From NCBI GenBank assembly GCA_008729055.1, contig SDUX01000002.1, positions 434,001 to 498,000 of the forward strand: DNA of 64,000 nucleotides. Reading direction: 5' to 3'. The translations under genes and the position numbers were made by a program. Below the pieces are notes generated by a model, which searched no databases, was not told the origin of the DNA, and was given only the letters and a program-made list of their open reading frames with translations. Below are positions 21,721 to 32,300 of the stretch, in pieces (the first letter of the stretch is position 1; every line of letters starts with the position of its first letter). Origin of the DNA: Pyropia haitanensis (taxonomy: Eukaryota > Rhodophyta > Bangiophyceae > Bangiales > Bangiaceae).

Positions 21721-24108
21721 GGTGGACGAACGAGAGCGGAGGGGGAGGCGACGAGCTCGGTGTCAAAGTGCGCGCGTGGGGGCAACGGCTGGGGCCGATG
21801 AGCACGTCGACGGAGGGGTGGTCAAGGATGAGAGGAGTCGCTGCTGCGACGGTTCACAGCCGTGCGAGTACTGCGCGAAATGTAATGCCGTCGCAAACCC
21901 CGGCCCCCAGACGCTTCTACCAGCCGTCGCGGCATGGAACAGCCCACTCGCCACCCCTCAGATGCCTGTTCGGCGTGTGCCGCAGCGGATGGACGGGATC
22001 AGGCGGTCGCGTGCGTGCAACGAGCGCCCGGCCCGGCCACGGCGTGACCGCAGCGAGCGGCTGCAAGTGGCCGCTTTTGCACCACGAGGCCAGGACGAGT
22101 CTCAGCCGCATGTGTTGAGGATCAGACGTTGAGACGGCGCCCATGGGCAAACGACACTGGGAAGGCCACTCTGGAAGTATCTACGGGCACGACTGAATCG
22201 CCACGTCATTGCTCACAAAGATGAAGTACATCCACGTCGTCCACTTGCTGGGACTCGTCAAACTCAACTACGCCACGCTTCGTTGAGGTTGCGCGACTTA
22301 GGAACACCAGCGCGTCGGCCACAGAGCGAGTTGATTGACAGCGAGGCGTAGGCGTGGCCTTCCCTCCAGCGTGTATTCGCGGGTTACCTAACAACCCTCG
22401 CTGCCACGTCGTACCGTCCAAGCGAGGCGGCTCGGAGCCGGCGACGAGACACCGCCATCGCCACCACCACGCCGCTGACGTGGCGACTGCGAGGAACCGT
22501 GTGGGGCGCCTGACGCGCGCACAGGGTTCCGACCCGTGTCTCGCCGTACTTGCCCGAGCGTGGCGGACAGGGCTCGTATGGGCTCACCCGAGAGGGCAGG
22601 CGCGCGCGTCCGCACCACCGCACCCATGTTCTGCCAATCGGGGCTCTGCTTTGCTTGCGCACCGGCGCGCGCAAACTGGCAGCAAACCGCTGGTGATCGT
22701 GCGGCCACGTTCCGGGGTCGTCTCCCCGGCGGCAGCCGCGGCTGCCGACAACGGCAGATGCCCTCGTGGTGCTGGCAGTGGTGTCCAAGGCAAAGAGGAT
22801 GAAGGGCGACCACCGCTTGCAGCACTTGGTCATTGACAACGATGAACAGGGGGTGGCGTACCGCCTAGGTCCGTCTCGTGGAATTCGGTATCGTGTCGTG
22901 TACCTTACCGGACAAAGGATGTCCTAAAGCAAACTGAGTTGTTGTCATGAATTAAACAGTTGCGCCCTGAAATGAACCTCGTCACTTTCAGGCGTTGGCC
23001 GAAGCACCATCCCATCCCAGCAGCGGCCCACGGACCGAGGCCGGCAGCGCGGCAGCCGACTGGCACCGGCAACGCGCACCTTCCGCAGGGTAGCCTGCCG
23101 TGGTAGTCAACTTGACAACCCAGCCCCCACTCTCGTCCAGCCGTCCACCATCTCAGCCAACGTCGCACCCCCGCACTCCCGCGACAGCGGAGTCCGCGGA
23201 AAAAGACTGCCATGAGCGCTGCAGACTGTGGGCGGAGAGGATCCAAGGGGTACCGAACAACAGCCACAGTGTCAGCGGCAGCTACTGCGATGCAGAGTAG
23301 ATGCAGAAAAGCAGCGACAGCAGCGGCCACCAAAACAGTGAGTGGTGGCGGCAGCGCCGCACAGATAGAACGCCCGCCCCTAGCAGCGATGGCAATGGAG
23401 GCAGCAGCGGCAGCGACTGCAACAACGGTAGCGACTTCTGCCCAATGTGGACGCGGGAGCGGGCCTGGCATCGAATGGCTGCGGCGGCCAGAAGAAGATG
23501 CGAGAACGGGCGGGGGGGACAGCGTAGCGGCAGCGCTCGGCAGCGGCAAGACGTGTGCGAGTCGCCAGCGGCGGCAGCATCCAGAAGCGGCTGTTCCGCG
23601 GGGGGAAACGGCAGCGCAGCGGCGGCAGCCGCAGCCCGCGGCGGCCACCGATGGGGCGAGGCGAGGCAACGCGCGGGAGGAAGCGCGCCAAACGAAATCG
23701 TTTTGGCCAGGTTCAAGTCAGGCATCTGATGTCGCTTTGGTACAGCACCCCCCCCCGCTGGCAGTTCGCCACGTGGCTGACGCCCAACGGTGCAACGTTG
23801 TCAGACACGTCACTGGTGGAAGCTGACCGAGCCACTTGTGGTTTGCCGTCTATTTCTAGCGCATGCGCCCATCAGCACCGGCAAACTCGATTCACCGCGT
23901 GGCGACTGCGTCGCCGGTCCCAGAGTCGGGGGCGGTGCCGCCGGGCTTTGGACGGCGCTCCCTCCGGCTCGCCCTCCGCCGCCGGGGCGCGCCGCCCGGC
24001 ACGTCCATCCACGCCCACCTCCTGCCACCCGCTCTTGGCGCTGCCCCCGTCTCGGTGCCGCCCCTTGCCCGCCGCGGACGCGCCCCCCCCCCCGCCTCCG
24101 CGCTCACC
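21721..24108. other. Divergent intergenic region, CBM48 gene to CIAPIN1
   Basis: 2.4 kb. The window's clearest low-GC island runs from about 22200 to 23000 (for example ATGAATTAAACAGTTG near 22947). From 23240 to 23720 there is purine-rich low complexity dominated by imperfect GCAGCGGCA units. A minus-strand frame at 22206-22421 has a mixed composition (VEFDESQQVDDVDVLHLCEQ end) and could be retroelement debris. No intact gene and no convincing tRNA were found. Confidence 0.45.
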
Positions 24109-25020
24109 ATGACACCCCCCGTGCCCGCCGCCGAGACGGCGGCCGCCCCCCCCGCCAAGGCGGAGCGGCCGCCCCCCGCCGGCGCCGCCGCCGCCCCCAC
24201 CGTCCAAGACCTAACCGCCACGCCGGCGGCGGCCGTGGCGGCGGTGCTGGCGGCCACCCCCGCCGGCAGCGTCGACACGCTGCGCCTGCCCGCCGGCGCC
24301 GCCGCCGCCGGCGCGCTGCCCGCGGCGGTGCGGGTGCTCGCGCCGGGCGGCACGCTCGCGGCGGCCGACGTGGACGCCACGGCGGCGGTGCTCGAGGGGC
24401 TCGTCCCCGCCGTTGACGGGGGGGCGGCCGGCTGGGCCAAGCCCGCCCACGCGCGCGGCGCCAAGGTCGCCCTCGCCGCGGCGGCCACCCCCGTCGCCGC
24501 CCCGTCGGGGGCGGCCAACGGGGCGGCGCTGGCGGTGCCCGCCGCGCCGGTGGGCACCCCCGCCGCGGAGGAGCTGATTGATGAGGAGGCCCTCCTCGCG
24601 GGCGACGCCGACGCCGACGCCCGCGGCTGCGTGCCCGTCCCGGCGGGCGGCGGCAGCGGCGGCCGCGCGCCGTGTGCCAACTGCTCGTGCGGGCTCAAGG
24701 AGGAGGTCGAGGCGGAGGCGGCCGCCGCGGCGGCGGCGCCGACGGCGGCGGCGACCGACAGCGGCGGCGGCGGTGGCGCCGCGCCTGCGGCGGGGGTGGC
24801 CAAGCTGACGCTCGCCGCGGACGGGGAGGAGCTGGTCGCGCCCGCGGCCGCGGCGGCCGGCGCGGCCGCGGCCAAGGCGGGCGGCGGCAAGTCGAGCTGT
24901 GGCAACTGCGCGCTCGGCGACGCGTTCCGCTGTGCCAGCTGCCCGTACCTGGGGCTGCCGCCCTTCCGGCCGGGCGAGACCGTGTCGCTCAGTGCGGGCG
25001 TCATCACCAGTGACCTCTAG
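24109..25020 (+). CDS. CIAPIN1: CIAPIN1/anamorsin (Dre2), cytosolic Fe-S assembly electron carrier
   Basis: 303 residues. Dre2 accepts electrons from the diflavin reductase Tah18/NDOR1 and feeds the early step of cytosolic Fe-S cluster assembly. Both C-terminal cluster motifs are intact. The first is a Cys followed after a Gly-rich insert by CANCSCGLK (CX2CXC). The second is the twin CX2C motif [15 protein letters not shown], which runs straight into the invariant [12 protein letters not shown]. The N-terminal half, normally a methyltransferase-like domain, is reduced to Ala-rich sequence with recognisable pieces such as [17 protein letters not shown] chose ATG 24109 (CACCATGACA) over the upstream in-frame ATG at 23863 because the intervening segment lacks family character. 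Convergent with the dehydratase gene 223 bp away. Confidence 0.9.
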   Translation: MTPPVPAAETAAAPPAKAERPPPAGAAAAPTVQDLTATPAAAVAAVLAATPAGSVDTLRLPAGAAAAGALPAAVRVLAPGGTLAAADVDATAAVLEGLVPAVDGGAAGWAKPAHARGAKVALAAAATPVAAPSGAANGAALAVPAAPVGTPAAEELIDEEALLAGDADADARGCVPVPAGGGSGGRAPCANCSCGLKEEVEAEAAAAAAAPTAAATDSGGGGGAAPAAGVAKLTLAADGEELVAPAAAAAGAAAAKAGGGKSSCGNCALGDAFRCASCPYLGLPPFRPGETVSLSAGVITSDL

Positions 25021-25243
25021 GTGCCGTAGGGAGAACGTAGGGGGGGACGGGGGGGGGGGGGGGGGGGACGGGGTTGTCTGTGGTGTCTGTCTGTGCTGCC
25101 GGTGGCGGTTTGTAAGTGCCGCCACTTGACGACCCGTACCGCGTGGTCTTGCACTTGTTTCGTCGCTTCTCTTTGTCTTTTCGACGCCCGTGGCGCCCGC
25201 TAAGAGGTAGAGGACAGTGTGTACCCGTTTATGTCTCGCCCGC

Positions 25244-25405
25244 TCACGGCCCACACCTTGGGTACGTGCCCAGCACGCGGAAGAAGAGCGCCACGTTGGC
25301 CAGCGCCATGAGCGCGATGCGGACGCCCTCGTCGCCCGCCACGTGCGCCACGTCCACGTAAAAGATGTAGCCCCAGCGGCGCTCCGGCTCGTCGCCGCTG
25401 CCGCT

Positions 25406-25449
<44 letters not shown>

Positions 25450-26374
25450 CGCCGTCCCGCGCGGCGGGCGTGGCGGCCTTACCGCCGCCGCCGCCCACCG
25501 CGGCGGCGGGCAGCGGCACAACCAGTTCCCTCCCGGCGCCATCCCCGTGGCCGTTGGCGCCGTCGGTCAGCTGCCGGAGCGTCGCGACGTGGCGGCTCTC
25601 CACCTTGGTCAGGTCCGCCCCCGAGACGGCAAACACGCTGAGCGCGCGGAAGAGCTCGCCCGCGACGTTGCGCAGCGCAAACGCGATGGACGTCTTGACC
25701 GCCCCCCCGCCGCCAACGCCCCAGCCGACGCCCACCCCGCGCGACACGCCCACCCCCCCGCCCGTGAGGATGAGGAAGCGCGTGTAGTTGCCCGCGTCGT
25801 CCTCGACGCCCTCGGCCAGGACGGCGAGGCCGTAAATGTCGCCCGCGCGGCGCGACGCGATGACCGCCTCCTCCCCGCGCACGCCGTCGCCGTCGGCGCC
25901 GCCCAGCTCACCGCGGCTCAGCGCCCGCGCCGCGCCGGCCGTGTCCGCCGCGACGACCTGCGTCAGCCCACGGCCGGCGAGGTAGCCCGTGCACTGCGCG
26001 AGCGCCATGTAGTGCGAGTGCACGCGCTTGACCGCCACGCCCGGCGCCGGGTCGGCCACGCCGAGCAGGCAGTGGCGGACCCGAAAGTCCGTCTCGCCGA
26101 CAATGGACACGTGCGGGTTGGCGAGCAGCAGGTCCAGGTTGGGGTGGATGGTGCCGGCGAGGGAGTTTTCAATGGGCATCGCCGCGTGCGTGGCGGCCGC
26201 GCTGGTGAGGGCGTCGAGCATGGCGCCAAACGAGGGGGTGGGCATCAGCTGGATGGCCGCGTCGGGCGGCTGCCGGGGGGGGGCGCCGCCGCCGCCGGGG
26301 GGGGAGGAGAAGAACTGCAGCGCGGCCGACTCGGAGTAGGCGCCGGGCTCGCCTTGATACGCGACGGTAATCAT
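25244..26374 (-). CDS. Prephenate/arogenate dehydratase with ACT domain
   Basis: 376 residues. The enzyme converts prephenate to phenylpyruvate, or arogenate to phenylalanine, in Phe synthesis. The catalytic domain begins at once (MITVAYQGEPGAYSE). It shows PIENSLAGTIHPNLDLL, VHSHYMALAQC and the signature NYTRFLIL (TRF at 198-200). An ACT regulatory domain follows: SIAFALRNVAGELFRALSVF, then LTKVESRHV, where the Phe-binding ESRP motif has His in place of Pro. A poly-Gly insert of about 15 residues sits inside the ACT domain before RRWGYIFYVDV. ATG 26374 is preferred; upstream in-frame sequence starts only from a non-ATG codon. No plastid transit peptide is visible, unusual for an algal plastid enzyme, so the location is uncertain. 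Confidence 0.92.
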
Positions 26375-26977
26375 GGTGGGCGCACAGGCGTGGGGGAGGG
26401 GCGGAGACAAGGGGAGGAGAGGACAGAAGGCAGGGACGGGGCGGCGGGGGGGGAGAGACCCTGCAAGACCTCACGCGGTCACCCCGACCGCGCCGCGGAG
26501 GCTCGAGCGGGATCGCCGGTGGCGACCAAGGGCAAGCCCGCAACGAAAACCGCCTGCATGCAGACGATCACGTGCAGATCCCGCCTTGCTGTACTTGGGA
26601 CATGGCGCCGACAAAGTACTGTCGAGGTCTGGACCGAGATGGAGACACGACCTACTGCCGACCGCGGCTGACAGCGTCGGTCTCTCTCTCTCACTCTGGC
26701 GCACCCGACCATTTTCGTGTTGCGGGACCGCGTCGTCCTGGCCGCCGCTGACTCTGTCTCGGTCACTGCGTGGGCGTTGGTCGGCCGCTGCTTCCCCCCC
26801 CCCCATGGCCGCGCGCACCCGCGCGCCAGTGAGCCGCTGCCCTCTTCCGCGGCGGCTCCGCCAGTGAGCCGCTGCCTTCCTCCGCGGTGGCTCCGCCCGT
26901 GAGCCGCTGCTGCCCTGCCGCGGCGGCTCCGCCCCGCGTCCACCCCCTCCCGCTTCCCGTCGGTCGGGCCCGTCGCC
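26375..26977. promoter_or_regulatory. Divergent promoter region of dehydratase and GH47 genes
   Basis: 603 bp between two divergent start codons, so it must hold both promoters and 5' UTRs. A pyrimidine-rich CTCTCTCTCTCACTCT stretch lies at about 26682-26697. The three 35-bp hairpin repeats sit at the GH47 end. No TATA-like element was recognised. Confidence 0.5.
26831..26935 (+). repeat. Three tandem 35-bp units, each able to form a hairpin
   Basis: Units at 26831-26865, 26866-26900 and 26901-26935 all begin GAGCCGCTGC and end with a GGCTCCGCC core. In units 1 and 3, GAGCCGC pairs perfectly with GCGGCTC 14 bases downstream. In unit 2 the partner is GTGGCTC, which would still pair through a G-U in RNA. 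The block ends 42 bp before the GH47 ATG. Confidence 0.85.
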
Positions 26978-28930
26978 ATGGGCGCCGCCGCCCGCGTGGC
27001 CGCCGCCTCCTTTTGCCTTTTCGTGGCGGCGGCGGCGGCCACGGCGGTGGCGGTCGTAGTGGCGGTGGCGGCGGCCAGCGGCGGCAGCCTCGCCGTCGGC
27101 GGCCCTGCCTGTGGCGGCCCCCCGTCCTTGACAACGTCCCCGTCGTTTCCCTTTTCCCTCCTCGGCCACCCCGCCACGTGTCGGTGGCTCGGCCGCCTCT
27201 GGCCGACAGCGTCGGCGGCGGCAGCAGCGGCGGCGGCGGCGGCGGCGTCTCCTCCGTCACCCGCGCCCGCCGCGGCGGGCGTGGGCGGCGGCGGCCACGC
27301 ACACGCGGGCGGCACGGTCGAGCCGATTGGCTCGTTCCGGTACCGCCCCCCCCCCACCGACGCGGCGGCGGCGGCGCTCCCCCTGGCGGCGCGGACCAAC
27401 CTGGCCCGCCGCGCGGCGGTGCGCGCCGCCACGTCGCGGGTGTGGCGGGCGTACGCGGCGACGGCGGCCGGGTGGGATGAGGTGCGGCCGGTCAGCGGCG
27501 GGGGCGTCAACAACCTGGGCGGCATGGCCGCCACCGCCGTCGACGCCCTCTCCACGCTCCTGCTCATGGGCCTGGACGAGGACGCGGCCGCCGCGCGCGC
27601 CATCGTCGACCGCTCCCTGTCCGTCGCGACCGTCGGGGAGGTGAGCGTCTTTGAGACCACCATCCGCATCCTCGGCGGCCTGCTGTCGGCGTACCACCTC
27701 AGCGGCGACGGCCTGTACCGGGAGCGGGCGGTCGCGCTCGGCACGGCCCTCGCGCCCGCGTTTGCCACGCGCTCCGGCCTGCCGTGGCCGCGGTGTGACC
27801 TCAATGAGACGTCCGCGGACGGCGGCCGCGGCGCGTGCCGCGGCCACCCCACCGCGGGCGATAGCGCGCTGCTGGCCGAGGTGGGGTCCGTGCAGCTCGA
27901 GATGCGCGCGCTGTCGCACGCGGCGCCGTCGGCGCTCACCGCCCGCCTCCGCGCCGCGTCCGAGGCGGCGGTGGGGGTGGTGCGGCGCGCCGCCGCCGCG
28001 GGCGGCTACGTTGGCATCGTGCCGAGCCACCTGGCGCTCGCCGACGGCCACTTTACCACCAACCTCATGACGCTGGGCGCGCCCGCCGACTCGTACTTTG
28101 AGTACCTGGTCAAGGCGTGGGTGCAGGGGGGGCGGTCCGAGCCCGCCTACCTCGCCATGTGGCACGACGTGATGCGGGGGGTGCTCGAGGGGGGTGTCGC
28201 GCACACGTCGCGGCGGGGGGACACCATCCTCCGGTCCGTCCTGACCGCGACGGCGGGTGGGGGGCTCCACGGCCCGGCAGGCGACAAGGACGTGACGTAC
28301 ATTGCGCGGATGGACCACTTTTCGTGCTACTTCCCGGGCGCGATCGTCGCGGCGCTCGACACGGCGCCAACGGCGGCCGACCGGGACGCGTGGCTGCGCC
28401 TCGCCACCCGCCTGACGGCCACGTGCCACGCCATGTACGCGCGCTCCCCGTCGGGCCTCTCCGGCGAGCACGTGCGCCTGGCGGGCGCCGACGAGGCGTG
28501 GCGGATGGCCGGCGGCTACCACCTCCGCCCCGAGGCGCTCGAAGCGTTTTTCCACATGTACCGCGCGACGGGGGACCCGGTCTACCGCGAGTGGACGTGG
28601 GAGGTGTTTGAGGCGATCGAGCGGCACTGCGGGACGCGGTCGGGGGCGCTCGCGGCGCTCAAGGTGGCGCGCGCGTCGCGGCCGGTGCAGGACGACATCA
28701 TGCACAGCTTCCTACTCGCCGAGACGCTCAAGTACGCGTACCTTGTGTTTGAGGAGCCGGACGTGCTGCCGGCGCGCGCGTGGGTGTTTAACACCGAGGC
28801 GCACCCGCTGCTCGTGACGCCGACGCTGGGCGAGGGGGGAGGGCTCCTGCGGCCCGTCGAGGAAGAGGGGGGGGCGGGCGGCCACCTGGGGGGGGAGCAG
28901 CGGGCGGCGCACGACGGGGGGGAGCTCTAG
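26978..28930 (+). CDS. GH47 class I alpha-1,2-mannosidase (N-glycan trimming)
   Basis: 650 residues. GH47 enzymes remove alpha-1,2-mannose from N-glycans in the ER or Golgi, using Ca2+. A hydrophobic anchor near residues 8-33 (ASFCLFVAAAAATAVAVVVA) makes it a type II membrane protein, followed by a low-complexity stem. The (alpha/alpha)7 barrel motifs appear in order: GWDEVRPVSGGGVNNLGGM, DALSTLLLMGL, VFETTIRILGGLLSAY, EVGSVQLEM, ADSYFEYLVKAW and YHLRPEALEAFFHMYRATGD. It ends with DIMHSFLLAETLKYAYLVF and the Ca2+-binding VFNTEAHPL segment, where Thr is the conserved ligand. The catalytic acidic residues of these motifs are present. The DNE acidic loop around 27800 has a short insert. It looks like a processing mannosidase rather than an EDEM protein, which would usually have a long C-terminal extension. 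Confidence 0.93.
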   Translation: MGAAARVAAASFCLFVAAAAATAVAVVVAVAAASGGSLAVGGPACGGPPSLTTSPSFPFSLLGHPATCRWLGRLWPTASAAAAAAAAAAASPPSPAPAAAGVGGGGHAHAGGTVEPIGSFRYRPPPTDAAAAALPLAARTNLARRAAVRAATSRVWRAYAATAAGWDEVRPVSGGGVNNLGGMAATAVDALSTLLLMGLDEDAAAARAIVDRSLSVATVGEVSVFETTIRILGGLLSAYHLSGDGLYRERAVALGTALAPAFATRSGLPWPRCDLNETSADGGRGACRGHPTAGDSALLAEVGSVQLEMRALSHAAPSALTARLRAASEAAVGVVRRAAAAGGYVGIVPSHLALADGHFTTNLMTLGAPADSYFEYLVKAWVQGGRSEPAYLAMWHDVMRGVLEGGVAHTSRRGDTILRSVLTATAGGGLHGPAGDKDVTYIARMDHFSCYFPGAIVAALDTAPTAADRDAWLRLATRLTATCHAMYARSPSGLSGEHVRLAGADEAWRMAGGYHLRPEALEAFFHMYRATGDPVYREWTWEVFEAIERHCGTRSGALAALKVARASRPVQDDIMHSFLLAETLKYAYLVFEEPDVLPARAWVFNTEAHPLLVTPTLGEGGGLLRPVEEEGGAGGHLGGEQRAAHDGGEL

Positions 28931-29392
28931 GCTGGTGGCCCGGCGTGGGGCAGGCGGGCCAGTGCGCAGGGTGCGACCTACTTTTTTTGGACGGGGGGTG
29001 GGGGGGGAAGACGGCTGGAGACCCTCAGCCATGAACGCGATGGTCACCGCCCCACGACGACAAGCCCCTCAGCCCGAGGCGGCTGTGTCGGTGGGTGCGC
29101 GGGTTGCTAGGCGCCCCGCACCGCCGTGCCATCGTCGGGTCACCCGCGCAGTGAGGCCGCGGCCGGCGTCCCCAGCCTATCCGTGGTGGACGCCCCCCGG
29201 CCGCCCGCGTTGTGCCGTGGCGGCCGCTTTGGGGTTAACCGGGCTTGTGGGCTGGGCGGCAGCCGCTACAGCGGCAGCAACAAGGGAGCGCGGGCGCTCT
29301 CTGCGGCAAACATGGACTCCTGTTCTCATCCGCCGCCCGACCCTCCCTCTTCCCCCCCCTGCTCCCTCCCACCCTCTTCCCCCCCCCACGCA
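28931..29392. other. Convergent intergenic region, GH47 to RRP5
   Basis: 462 bp between two 3' ends. GC-rich with C and G runs (29341-29390). No feature recognised. Confidence 0.4.
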
Positions 29393-32300
29393 TCACTCCA
29401 TCTTGGACTCGACGTACGCCCGCGCCGCCTCCCGCACGTGCGCGACGGCGGCGTCCCCCCCCCAGCGTGCCTCAAAGCCGAGCCACCGCTTAAAGACGGA
29501 CCGCATCTTCTTCGACGACAGCGGCAGCGTCACCTGCCGCTCGTACAGCCGCCGCACACGCGACACCGCCTCCTCATCCGCCGCCGCCGACGCGTCGTCG
29601 CCACTGCCGCCGTCGTCGTCGTCGTCGTCACCACCGGCGCGGCGACCCCCCGCCGTGCCCTTTAGCAGCCGCGTCTCGGCGTCGGCGTAGACGTTCCACA
29701 CGTCCAGCCGCTTGGGCGCGTCTGCGAGGAGCGACTCAAACGCCGTGCGCCCACGCTCCGGCTCCCCCGCCGGCCACTTGTACTCGAGGCCCGCACACGC
29801 GACCGCCACCGCCACGTGCTTGCGCGGCGGCACCGCGGCGAGCGCGCGCGCGCGCAGCGCCCGCGCCGCGGCGGCGTCGCCCGAGGCAAACGCCGCGGTA
29901 GCCGCCGCCACCCACACCGCCGCGGACGAGCGGAAGGCGCGCGTCGCGCGGCCGAGCACCGCGTCTGCTAGCGCCGCGTCGGTCTGCCGCACCGCCCCGG
30001 CCACGCGGAGGAGGAAGGCCTTGACGTCCGTCACGTGGCGGGCGGCGCGGTCGAGGACGGCCAGCGCGCGGACGCGGGAGAGGGGCTCCCCGGCGACGGT
30101 GGTGGCGGCGGGCGCTGCGGCCCCGCCGGCGGCGGCGACGGCGGCAGCGCCGTCCCCCCCCCACCGGCGGCGCCGTCCCCCCCGCGGCGGCCTCGAGGTG
30201 CACCCGCGCGGTCCACAGGTTGACCCGCTCCCGCTCCTCCGCCGCCGGGATGGCCGCGAGGCCCCGCTCCGCCACCGCCCGCGCGGCGGCCACGTCCGCG
30301 AGGGACAGGTGCAGCGCCATGTAGCGCGTCCAGAGGCGCGACGAGTGGGGGTCCCCGGCGAGGAGGCGCTCAAAGTCCGCGGCGGTCTCGGGGTGCGCCA
30401 GCGACGAGGTCAGCGCCGCCGCCGCGGCGGTCGCGTCCCGGGCGGTGCGGGCGGCCGCCGACCGGGCGGCGCGCTTGGCCGCCGCCGCCCCGTCGGCAGC
30501 GCCGCCGTCGTCGTCGGTGTCCGAGGTGGCGGCGTCGGTGGAGGAGCCGCCGCTGTCGTCGTCGTCGTCGTCATCAGAGGTGGTGGCGTCGGTGGAGGAG
30601 CTGCTGTCGTCGTCGTCGTTGGCGGCGGCGGCTGTGGCGGCGGCGACAGGGGCGGGCGCCGAGGCGTCGCCGCCGGCACCAAAGTCAAAGCCCCCCGAAA
30701 TGGGCAGCGCCGCCACCGCGGCGGTTTGTGTGGCGGGCGCCGCGACGGCGCGGGCGCCGCCACGACCACCACCGTCACTGCTGCTGTCGCTGCCGCTGCC
30801 GCTGCCCGCGTCGTCGTCGCTGTCACTGCCGCTGCCGCTGCCGGCAGCGTCACTGTCGTTGGCACCAGCCACCTCGGCCATGGCGCGCGCCACCGCGTCA
30901 TCGTCCTCATCCGAGACGTCCACCACCTCCATCGCGTCGCCCACCACCTCCACGCCACCGTCGCTGTCGGCGCCAGTGTCCGCGGCGTCGCTGTCGTCAG
31001 CCGAGTCGGCACCGCCACCGCTCGCGTCGCTGTCCGTTTCGAGCTCCATCTCGCTGTCCCCGCTCTCCTCCGCCGGCCGCACCACCCGCCCCGCGCCGGC
31101 GGTCGCCGCCGCGGCCGCGGCCGCCCGCTTGGCCGCCGCCGCCTCGGCCGCCGCCGCCTCCCGAGCGGCCGCCTTGCGCGCGGCGCGGTTGCCGCCCGCG
31201 GCAGCCGGCGGCGGCGCCTCCTCCCCGCGGATGCCATTCGCCGCGACGACCGCGTCCGCGACCGCGGCGTCCAACCCCGCGGCCTCGAGGTAGGGCCGCT
31301 TGGTGCCGAGCCACACCTTGCCCTCGTCGTGCGCGACGCGCAGAACGACCGCCACCAGCCGCGCGCCCGGCTCGACCGCGCCGACCGCGCCCGCCTTGCG
31401 GGGCGGCTCGGTCATTTCAGACACGTGGAGGAGCGCGCCGACCGTGGCGGGCCCCGGCGGCGGCGCGCCGACGCCGTCGGCTGCGTCCGCCGCGGCGGTG
31501 GGCTCGTACAGCCCGTCGACGCCGACGAGCGCGCCGTACACCGCCACCGACCGGACAGTGGCGGTGACGAGGACGCCCTCGGCAAGCGCCGCCCGCAGGA
31601 GGTCCGCGGCGGGGCCGCCCGTCGCGGGCGCGACGCGCCGCTGGGAGGTACGGAGGGACAGCTCTACCCGGTTTGCGCTGGCGTCGACGGACAGCACCTT
31701 GGCGGCGGGCAGCACTGTGCCGGGCGCGAAGCGCGTCGCGATGTCCTTGATAAACCCGTCGGACAGGTTGCCGAGCAGGATGCGGCCGGTGACGGTGGGG
31801 GAGACCGACACAAAGCAGCCGGCCTTGCCAATCGCGGTCACCACCGCGCTGACCGTGTCGCCGACAGAGAGGTCCGCCGCGGAGGCGGGAACAGGCGCAC
31901 CCGACGCAGGGGCGGCGGCGCGGGCAGCCTCCTCGCGAGGCGTGAGCAGCGTGGCCGCCCGGAGGGTGGCTGCCTTGCCCCCAGCCTTGCCACCAGCCTT
32001 GCCGGCGGCCTTGACACCAGGGGCACCCGCCACCAGCCGCACCGGGAGGTAGGTGCCGCGCTTGTGCGTGGCGAGAGCCTCGACGCCAGCCGCCAGCCCG
32101 CCGCTCGCCACCAGCGCCGTCAACGGCACGACTGCTTCGGCCTTGGCCGGCAACGCCACGCGGAGGCCCACCCCTGGCAGGACGGCCTTGACCTGCGCCA
32201 CCACCCAGCCGTCCCCGTCGCTCGCGGCGTCGTCGCCGGCCGCCACGGTGGCGGCCATGGACAGGCGCAGCCGCCGGATCGCCGCCACCGCCGCGAGCAC

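Noticed and set aside
22521..22570. tRNA T-arm-like sequence GGGTTCCGACCCG
   Set aside because: The loop lacks the TTCRA pattern and no acceptor stem, D-arm or anticodon arm can be built around it.
23240..23720. Plus-strand frame 23212-23826 as a gene
   Set aside because: Its sequence is imperfect GCAGCGGCA repeats giving Ala/Ser/Thr/Gly filler; no domain and poor start context.
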